A DNA stretch of 36,074 nt from an uncultured Selenomonadaceae bacterium (lineage in GTDB: Bacteria > Bacillota > Negativicutes > Selenomonadales > Selenomonadaceae). The position numbers and the translations under genes were made by a program. This document shows, piece after piece, positions 27,785 to 36,074 of this stretch; positions within the stretch are counted from its first letter, which is position 1, and each line of letters opens with the position of its first letter. Under the pieces are notes generated by a model. The model ran no database searches, had not been told where the DNA came from, and saw nothing but the letters and a program-made list of their open reading frames with translations. The DNA is taken from positions 1 to 36,074 of the forward strand of contig CAMCDL010000004.1 in assembly GCA_945873565.1 (NCBI GenBank), in the 5' to 3' direction.

Positions 27785-28663
27785 TCAAATAAGTAAATGC
27801 CAATTACCAGGAAATCCCATTAGATCTAAATTAACATATTCCTCATATTCAGCAATCAATCTGCACAGGTTGTTTTGAAAAAATGCTTTGCATTCATTAT
27901 CAGGCAATCTCCTTGAAAGCATAACGATATATGCAAACAGAGTATTTGTCTTTATTTTTGGATGGCGGAGCAAAAATTGAGGAGTGAAAGCCACAGGCAG
28001 AGTCAATGTGTCATTATAAAGCCTGCCAGCATGAGAACATCTATTGCGCAATATAGCCATAGCATGGAGATTATTCTTTAGTATACGCGCTGATGTACCT
28101 GCACTGTTAGCGATAGCCTCCTGATCGGAAAGATACATACAGCTGTACAGTTTAGATAATGTGGAAAAGGTCATTATTTCCACAAGAACCCACAAAGGCA
28201 TTTTATTTTTATATGTCATTATGTGATGTTTAACAAAAGCTGTATCTTTGAAATATTGCTCCTCGGCAGTAATATGTTGTAACAGGCTTGCAAATTTATC
28301 AGCTCTATAGTAATTGCTGGGAAGATAATGCTGGTCATATGGAGCTAACGTACACTTTCGCAAGGAAAAGGTATAGGCAATCTTAGTTTTGAAATAAATT
28401 TCAACTTTTTCAAGATAAAGTCGCAATAAATTCCGTAGTTTTTCGTCAAATTCGTATATTCTTACAATATTGTCAAAGTCAGTACCAGCAGTATAGTCGC
28501 TGGTATTCATTGACACTCGGTATTCCAGAGCATAGCCACTAAAGCGGTAATAATTAATCTTTTTCAAAAATTTTTCCGCTTTTGCTTCATCTGGCACCTG
28601 CATACCATGTTCTTTCAATTTGGCTATTTGTTGTTTTATGTCTAATGGTTGCTTCAAAAACAT
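27785..28663 (-). CDS. abiF: Abi_2 (AbiD/AbiF) family abortive-infection protein with HEPN-like RNase motif
   Basis: IKQQIAKLKEHGMQV..AEKFLKKINYYRFSGYALEYR N-terminus; R-x4-H motif RNRCSH (codons 28031-28048). Confidence 0.88.
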   Translation of the reverse strand: MFLKQPLDIKQQIAKLKEHGMQVPDEAKAEKFLKKINYYRFSGYALEYRVSMNTSDYTAGTDFDNIVRIYEFDEKLRNLLRLYLEKVEIYFKTKIAYTFSLRKCTLAPYDQHYLPSNYYRADKFASLLQHITAEEQYFKDTAFVKHHIMTYKNKMPLWVLVEIMTFSTLSKLYSCMYLSDQEAIANSAGTSARILKNNLHAMAILRNRCSHAGRLYNDTLTLPVAFTPQFLLRHPKIKTNTLFAYIVMLSRRLPDNECKAFFQNNLCRLIAEYEEYVNLDLMGFPGNWHLLI

Positions 28664-28684
28664 AGAATAAGTCCTTTTTTGGAG

Positions 28685-28755
28685 AAAATAAGAAAGCCGG
28701 GACTAAATCCCGGCTTGGCCCCCATATCGCAAAAGCGACCTTGGGCAGCTCTGTT
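28685..28755 (-). ncRNA. candidate small structured RNA upstream of abiF
   Basis: minus-strand promoter TTGCAT-N17-TATACT, then UCGC-UUUU-GCGA hairpin within CCC..GGG arms and terminator-like AAGCCGGG-AUUUAGU-CCCGGCUU-UCUU. Confidence 0.65.
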
Positions 28756-28761
28756 AGATAC

Positions 28762-28790
28762 AGTATATCTTACCGGGTAAAAAAATGCAA
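28762..28790 (-). promoter_or_regulatory. promoter for abiF-associated RNA
   Basis: minus strand: TTGCAT (28790-28785), 17 nt, TATACT (28767-28762). Confidence 0.6.
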
Positions 28791-28836
28791 TATATATTTC
28801 ATTGGTGTTGAAGCTGAAAAAATCATTCCTTTCATC

Positions 28837-28904
28837 ACCTTATGCTATGTCGGAGCTTGTAGAGGATGAGGTTTGTTACACCTGTCTTTTTCCGGTCGGG
28901 AATT
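28837..28904 (+). repeat. direct repeat copy B beside abiF
   Basis: accttatgctatgtcggagcttgtagaggatgaggtttgttacacctgtctttttccggtcgggaatt, matches copy A. Confidence 0.9.
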
Positions 28905-29069
28905 CAACATATCGTTGGGACAAGGAAAAGAAACAGTCTCGGGAAAAACGTATACCTGATATATATACCAAACTGTTGTCAGTAGCATTCTATCTCATTT
29001 TAGAGGATAATAACCCACTGTACAGATTTGAAAAATGGAATCTCACTGCGAGAATACAGGCTTTATGAG

Positions 29070-29088
29070 AGGCCATAGGCCTTTTTTT
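29070..29088 (+). terminator. short hairpin plus T-tract
   Basis: AGGCC-ATA-GGCCT followed by TTTTTT. Confidence 0.5.
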
Positions 29089-29161
29089 ATTGCAGGGTCC
29101 AAGCTATTATGATAAAATTTTAGATTATGGATTTTATTATTAAATAGGAGAGAAATGCAAA

Positions 29162-29638
29162 ATGTTTCAATACATATCATCCTCGCCAGCTGACACAGCG
29201 AGGATAGCAACTCTGATAGGAGAACGGGTACCAGCAGGGACAGTGTTCTGCCTGGATGGTGATCTTGGTGCGGGCAAAACCCTCTTTGTGCAGAATATGG
29301 CTAAGGCAATGGGGGTAGAGTCTGAGGTGACCAGCCCGACCTTTAACCTCATGAATATTTACGAGGGCACCAGCCGTATTTTTCATTTTGATCTCTATAG
29401 ACTGGAGCAGGAATATGAGCTGGAGGACATCGGCTTTTTCGAGTATGTCAATGATCCTGAGGCCGTAGTTGTCATAGAGTGGGCTGACCGCTTCTTTGAT
29501 GCTATGCCGGAGGATTATGTGCTCATAGAAATCCAGCGTTCAGAGGATGACGAAAACAAGCGCCTTATATCCTTCTCCCAGAGAGGCGAGCTTTATGAGG
29601 CGTTCTTTAAGGAGATGGAGGAGCTGTGCCAATACTAG
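29162..29638 (+). CDS. tsaE: tRNA t6A biosynthesis ATPase TsaE
   Basis: VFCLDGDLGAGKTLFVQNMAKAMGV.EVTSPTFNLMNIYEG, HFDLYRLE, VVVIEWADRF. Confidence 0.95.
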   Translation: MFQYISSSPADTARIATLIGERVPAGTVFCLDGDLGAGKTLFVQNMAKAMGVESEVTSPTFNLMNIYEGTSRIFHFDLYRLEQEYELEDIGFFEYVNDPEAVVVIEWADRFFDAMPEDYVLIEIQRSEDDENKRLISFSQRGELYEAFFKEMEELCQY

Positions 29639-30399
29639 CAATAGACACATCCACAATGGTTTCCAGCGTGGCTGTGGGAGATAAAAAGAAGCTGGCTGCT
29701 GAGCTTACAGTGCAGACAAGGCTGACTCATTCTGAGACCCTTATGCCGCACATACAGCAGGTTATGGAAATGGCTGGTATCAGACGTGAGGAGCTTGACG
29801 CTGTAGCTGTAAATATTGGCCCAGGCTCATTTACCGGCCTGAGAATAGGCTTAGGAGCAGCTAAGGCTATGGCCTATGCCCTTGATATACCCCTTATTGG
29901 AGTTCCTGCCATGGTGGTGCTGGCCTGGCAGACTCAGGCACCAGGTATCAGGCTGGTGCCATTAATTGATGCCCAGAAGGGAAATGTATATACCGCATCC
30001 TATATCTGGGAGCCTGCAGCTGAAAATGGCCAGACAGCCCTTAAGCTTACCTGCCAGGAGGCAATAAATGTAAAAGCCCTGCAGGAGGTGCTTGATCAGC
30101 TGGCTGCCGATGGTGGGCTGGCAATGGTGTCTGGAGATATGGCAGCCAAGAAGGCAGCTATGCTGGCTGAGCAGGGAAGGCTTCCTGAAAACATTATTCT
30201 GGCAGAAGCTCAGGCAATGATGCCTAGAGCTGCCTGTGTGGCAATAGCAGCAGCACATCGCCTAGAGGCTGGGGATTATGAAATGAGCGCAGTTATGGAT
30301 ATGGAGCCTATCTACATCCGCCGTTCTGAGGCCGAGGAGCTTTGGGAAAAGCGTCAGGCCAAGCTGGCAGCTGAGGCTGGAGAACAGGCAGAGCTATGA
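29626..30399 (+). CDS. tsaB: tRNA t6A biosynthesis protein TsaB (GTG start)
   Basis: MPILAIDTSTMVSSVAV, LDAVAVNIGPGSFTGLRIGLGAAKAMA. Confidence 0.95.
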   Translation: MPILAIDTSTMVSSVAVGDKKKLAAELTVQTRLTHSETLMPHIQQVMEMAGIRREELDAVAVNIGPGSFTGLRIGLGAAKAMAYALDIPLIGVPAMVVLAWQTQAPGIRLVPLIDAQKGNVYTASYIWEPAAENGQTALKLTCQEAINVKALQEVLDQLAADGGLAMVSGDMAAKKAAMLAEQGRLPENIILAEAQAMMPRAACVAIAAAHRLEAGDYEMSAVMDMEPIYIRRSEAEELWEKRQAKLAAEAGEQAEL

Positions 30400-30851
30400 A
30401 AATAGAAATACGTGCTATGGTACCAGAGGATGCTGATCAGGTGGCAGCTGTAGAGGAGCAGTGCTTTGCAATGCCTTGGTCAAGGCAGTCCTTCTGGGAG
30501 GAAGCCAGCCATCAGGAGACCATTTATCTTCTGGCAATTGATAGGGATAACAATGACCAGGTAGTGGGCTACGTGGGCTGCTGGGTGCTGAGCGGTGAAG
30601 GGGATATTACCAATGTAGCTGTGGCACCAGCCTATCGCCGCAAGGGTGTGGCAAGAAAAATCCTGGAGCGGCTGATAGAGCTCCTTAAGGAGCAGCAGGT
30701 AACAGCGGTTACCTTGGAGGCCAGGGCCTCGAACACACCAGCTATAGCACTCTACCAGAGCTTGGGATTCAAAAGCGTAGGCCTGCGTCCTAGGTATTAT
30801 ACCAATCCGGTAGAGGATGCCGAAATCATGTGGAAAACAGATATGACCTAA
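30396..30851 (+). CDS. rimI: ribosomal protein S18 alanine N-acetyltransferase RimI (GNAT)
   Basis: ITNVAVAPAYRRKGVARKILERL, LEARASNTPAIALYQSLGFKSVGLRPRYY; ATGA overlap with tsaB. Confidence 0.93.
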   Translation: MKIEIRAMVPEDADQVAAVEEQCFAMPWSRQSFWEEASHQETIYLLAIDRDNNDQVVGYVGCWVLSGEGDITNVAVAPAYRRKGVARKILERLIELLKEQQVTAVTLEARASNTPAIALYQSLGFKSVGLRPRYYTNPVEDAEIMWKTDMT

Positions 30852-30869
30852 AAGGTACGGAGATAAATT

Positions 30870-31889
30870 ATGGAAGAGAAACTTACTCTGGCAATCGAAT
30901 CAAGCTGTGATGAAACATCAGCGGCAGTGCTTCGTGGCGGACGCACTGTCCTGTCCAACATAATTGCCACCCAGATTCCTGTTCATCAGAAATTTGGCGG
31001 TGTGGTGCCTGAAATTGCATCCAGAAAGCATATTGTAAATATAATGCCTGTAATAGATGAAGCTATCAGCAAGGCTGGCGTAGAGCTCAAGGATATTGAC
31101 CAGGTGGCCGTGACCTATGGCCCCGGTCTGGCAGGAGCTCTGCTGGTGGGTGTATCTGCCGCAAAATCTCTAGCCTTTTCACTGGATGTACCTCTTATCG
31201 GTGTTAATCATCTGGAAGGCCACATATTTGCCAACTTTATCAGCCACCCTGACCTTAAGCCGCCATTTGTGTCGCTGGTGGTATCAGGAGGACATACCTC
31301 CCTGGTTCACGTAAAGGGTTACAACAGCTTTTCTCTTATGGGACAGACCCGCGACGACGCAGCTGGTGAGGCCTTTGATAAGGTGGCTAGGGTAATGGGA
31401 CTGCCATATCCAGGAGGTCCGCAGATAGACCGTCTGGCTAAAGAGGGCAACCCTGAGGCCATTGATTTTCCTAAGGCGCTGCAGAACAAGGGAAATTATG
31501 AATTCAGCTTTAGCGGCCTTAAATCTGCTGTACTGAATTATCTCAATAGCATGAAGCTCAAGGGCATTGAGGTAAACAAGGCAGATGTAGCAGCTTCCTT
31601 TCAGAATACTGTCATTGAGGTGCTGATAGGCAAGGCACTGCAGGCAATAAAGGAAACCGGCTGCAATACCCTGGTGCTGGCTGGCGGCGTAGCAGCCAAC
31701 AGCTCCCTAGAAGCACGACTCAGGGCAGCAGCTGAAAGAAATAATATCCGTTTCTGTTATCCAGATAAAATTCTCTGCACAGATAATGCCGCTATGATAG
31801 GCTGTCGTGGCTATTATCAGGCGGAGGCTGGCAGTTTCAGCAATCTTTATCTGAATGCAGTACCAGGACTTGCTCTTCAGGATGTCTGA
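30870..31889 (+). CDS. tsaD: tRNA t6A transferase TsaD
   Basis: [55 protein letters not shown]. Confidence 0.97.
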   Translation: MEEKLTLAIESSCDETSAAVLRGGRTVLSNIIATQIPVHQKFGGVVPEIASRKHIVNIMPVIDEAISKAGVELKDIDQVAVTYGPGLAGALLVGVSAAKSLAFSLDVPLIGVNHLEGHIFANFISHPDLKPPFVSLVVSGGHTSLVHVKGYNSFSLMGQTRDDAAGEAFDKVARVMGLPYPGGPQIDRLAKEGNPEAIDFPKALQNKGNYEFSFSGLKSAVLNYLNSMKLKGIEVNKADVAASFQNTVIEVLIGKALQAIKETGCNTLVLAGGVAANSSLEARLRAAAERNNIRFCYPDKILCTDNAAMIGCRGYYQAEAGSFSNLYLNAVPGLALQDV

Positions 31890-31906
31890 TAGAGAGGCTG
31901 ATATAT

Positions 31907-33325
31907 ATGGAAAATTTCTTATCTCTGTGCAGAAATTATACAAATCTGAATGCCGTTCAAAGCGAGCTTTTAAGGCGAATGAATACCTGCTTTCCATTTA
32001 TAGCCGATCTTTCTCATGCACATTTGAGCCTATATGTCAGATGCAGGGATAAAAATCTGTTTATGGTATTAGATCATCACAAGCCTCATACCTACTACAG
32101 TCCGGTGGAGCTGCCGGAGGCAGGCAGGATTATTTCCAGGGTTGAGGAGCCTCTGGTGGATTATACCTTTTCGGCCAGAAAAACCATTCATGGCAAGAGG
32201 GAAATAAATGCCTCCACTTTTCTGGATATGTATACCTTTCTCGTTAAGGAAAATTCCGAGATAATAGCTGTCATCTCCTTGGAAACCAGTCATGGCTATA
32301 TGGAGCGGCAGACCTATCACCATATATTGAAGGCAGTAGAGTGCATGCTGCTGTATTGCCGCAAGCCGCTGGATGCTACAATGTTCAGGCCTATTGCCGC
32401 AGGTGATGGCATTATTCTCTGTGATAAAAATAATAGGGTGGTTTACGCTAATTCGGCTGCCATCATGATATATAAGTCACTGGGGGTCAATTTCCTTATC
32501 GGTCATCTACTGGCTGAAAGACAGCTGAGCCTCAACATAAAAAGCGAGACCGTAACTACCAGCCGGCCCCATGAAAAGGAGCTTCAGATAGGTGATATGG
32601 TGCTTCTTCAGCGGGACATCAAGCTGGAGGATGGCGGTAATCTGCTAGGCAGCATTGGTATAGTATCCGATGTTACAGAGGTCCGCAAGAAGGAGCGGGA
32701 AATAAAGGTACAGTCGGCAGTCATTCAGGAAATACACCACCGGGTAAAAAACAATCTTCAGACCATAGCAAGCCTTCTAAGGCTTCAGGCAAGACGCTCT
32801 AAAACTGAAGCAGTGCGTGAGGCACTGAAGGAAAGCGTAAACCGTATATCCAGCATCGCCATAGTTCACGAGTACCTGTCACAGCAGCAGAACGAGGATA
32901 TAAATGTCATCAGCGTTGCCAGGAGTATTATGGAAAATGTCTGCCATTCTATGCTGTCGGGAGATTTTCAGCTCACAACAGAGCTTAAGGGCGATGAGGT
33001 GGTGCTTTCATCAAAAAACGCCAGCAAGCTGGCACTTATAATAAATGAGCTTATCCTGAATTCTATTGAGCATGGCTTTGAAGGAAGAAGCTCCGGCGTT
33101 ATTTCTATTGACGTAGCAGAGAATGATGACGAATATGAAATCAAATTCCGGGATGATGGAAACGGGCTGCCAGAGGGATTTGATCTGACAGAGGTAAGAA
33201 AATCCCTGGGGCTCTACATAATAAAGACACTGGTGACCGAAGAAATGGGCGGTAGCTTTACCATGCAGAATGATAGGGGCTGTCTGGCAAAAATAGTAAT
33301 ACCGAAGCAAGAAGGGCGGAGTTGA
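31907..33325 (+). CDS. sensor histidine kinase, PdtaS/EutW-like (HisKA_2 + HATPase)
   Basis: AVIQEIHHRVKNNLQTIASLLRLQARR (HisKA_2), LALIINELILNSIEHGFEG (N box), FRDDGNGLPEGFD, LGLYIIKTLV; PAS-like middle region. Confidence 0.92.
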   Translation: MENFLSLCRNYTNLNAVQSELLRRMNTCFPFIADLSHAHLSLYVRCRDKNLFMVLDHHKPHTYYSPVELPEAGRIISRVEEPLVDYTFSARKTIHGKREINASTFLDMYTFLVKENSEIIAVISLETSHGYMERQTYHHILKAVECMLLYCRKPLDATMFRPIAAGDGIILCDKNNRVVYANSAAIMIYKSLGVNFLIGHLLAERQLSLNIKSETVTTSRPHEKELQIGDMVLLQRDIKLEDGGNLLGSIGIVSDVTEVRKKEREIKVQSAVIQEIHHRVKNNLQTIASLLRLQARRSKTEAVREALKESVNRISSIAIVHEYLSQQQNEDINVISVARSIMENVCHSMLSGDFQLTTELKGDEVVLSSKNASKLALIINELILNSIEHGFEGRSSGVISIDVAENDDEYEIKFRDDGNGLPEGFDLTEVRKSLGLYIIKTLVTEEMGGSFTMQNDRGCLAKIVIPKQEGRS

Positions 33326-33328
33326 GCA

Positions 33329-33904
33329 GTGAAAGCCTTAAAAATTGTAATTGCCGATGATGAATCCATAATCCGTATGGACCTTAGAGAAATCCTGGAG
33401 GAAGCCGGGCATACCGTTGTGGCAGAGGGTATAAACGGCCAGCAGGCACTTGAGCTTGTAAGAAAGCACAAGCCAGACCTTGCTATCCTTGACGTAAAGA
33501 TGCCAGAAATGGATGGTATCACTGCAGCAAGATTGATTTACGAGGAAAATCTGGCCCCAGTAGTTCTTCTTACCGCCTTCAGCCAGCCAGAATTCGTAGA
33601 AAAGGCCAGTGAGGCTGGAGTACACGCTTATCTGGTCAAGCCAGTGCAAGAAAATAACCTGTTCCCGGCCATAGAGGTAGCTCTTTCACGCTATCACGAT
33701 ATGCTCAATCTGGAAGACGAGCTGTTCAAGGTGAAGAATACCTTGGAAAGCCGTAAGGTGCTTGATCGTGCCAAGGGCCTGCTGATGGATGCCTACAATA
33801 TCAGCGAGCAAGAGGCTTTCCGTAAAATCCAGAAATACAGCATGGCCAAAAGAAAGAGTATCAAGGAAGTAGCCGAGATGATTATTGAATCCGCTAAGAA
33901 ATAA
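33329..33904 (+). CDS. response regulator with ANTAR RNA-binding output domain, PdtaR/EutV-like (GTG start)
   Basis: IVIADDESIIRMDLREIL, LAILDVKMPEMDG, LTAF, LVKPV; ANTAR: LESRKVLDRAKGLLMDAYNISEQEAFRKIQKYSMAKRKSIKEVAEMII. Confidence 0.94.
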   Translation: MKALKIVIADDESIIRMDLREILEEAGHTVVAEGINGQQALELVRKHKPDLAILDVKMPEMDGITAARLIYEENLAPVVLLTAFSQPEFVEKASEAGVHAYLVKPVQENNLFPAIEVALSRYHDMLNLEDELFKVKNTLESRKVLDRAKGLLMDAYNISEQEAFRKIQKYSMAKRKSIKEVAEMIIESAKK

Positions 33905-33971
33905 CCATCTTTGACTTTTTGAACAAAGTTATTGACTTTTTGACTTAAATGTAATATTATAATACATGAAG

Positions 33972-33998
33972 TTAGCACTCACAGGTATAGAGTGCTAA
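33972..33998 (+). promoter_or_regulatory. CIRCE element (HrcA operator)
   Basis: TTAGCACTC-ACAGGTATA-GAGTGCTAA, exact consensus. Confidence 0.97.
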
Positions 33999-34038
33999 TA
34001 AAAGGATCTATAATCCATTTATACAGGAGGAATAAATT

Positions 34039-35974
<1,936 letters not shown>

Positions 35975-35997
35975 TCAGCCACCAATTGTATATTGAA

Positions 35998-36025
35998 AAG
36001 GACCGCAAATGCGGTCCTTTTTTTG
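35998..36025 (+). terminator. intrinsic terminator of groESL
   Basis: AGGACCGCAAATGCGGTCCTTTTTTTG. Confidence 0.9.
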
Positions 36026-36074
36026 TATATTGAAAACCACGCGATAGTCGCGTGGTTCCGGAAAGCTTTTAGCT

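Noticed and set aside
27695-28904. CRISPR or attL/attR of an integrative element
   Set aside because: Only two repeats, no integrase/recombinase, and no duplication of the tRNA-Arg 3' end seen near the abiF module.

Overview
The window is a chromosomal contig fragment, probably from a diderm Firmicute (Negativicutes/Selenomonadales-like; inferred from gene content only). Positions 1-44 are Illumina Nextera adapter, including an i5 barcode, so they are not genomic. Gene content in order: glgA and a GH13-GH77 fusion; a convergent cstA with a coupled 174-aa partner; ilvB-ilvN; rubrerythrin and a Cys4 miniprotein; a type I secretion operon (ABC, HlyD, second ABC, RTX lipase-like protein); an XRE-HTH regulator fused to a histidine-kinase-like sensor remnant; a YgbA-like Cys protein; trmO; an SSS symporter; a four-gene coupled cluster (ABC-2 exporter plus ZnuC/ZnuB-like pair); a 129-aa orphan; tRNA-Arg(CCG); an AbiF/Abi_2 HEPN gene with a candidate upstream structured RNA, bounded by about 68-bp direct repeats; tsaE-tsaB-rimI-tsaD; a PdtaS/PdtaR-like pair (HisKA_2 kinase and ANTAR regulator); CIRCE-groES-groEL. 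The main points to follow up are: (1) the abiF plus small-RNA module between direct repeats; (2) the T1SS with two ABC ATPases and its structured leader; (3) a GGGGCGTC/GACGCCCC stem shared by the terminators at all three convergent CDS-CDS junctions; (4) the XRE fusion to a truncated histidine-kinase-like region. All calls come from reading the sequence; no database searches were run.
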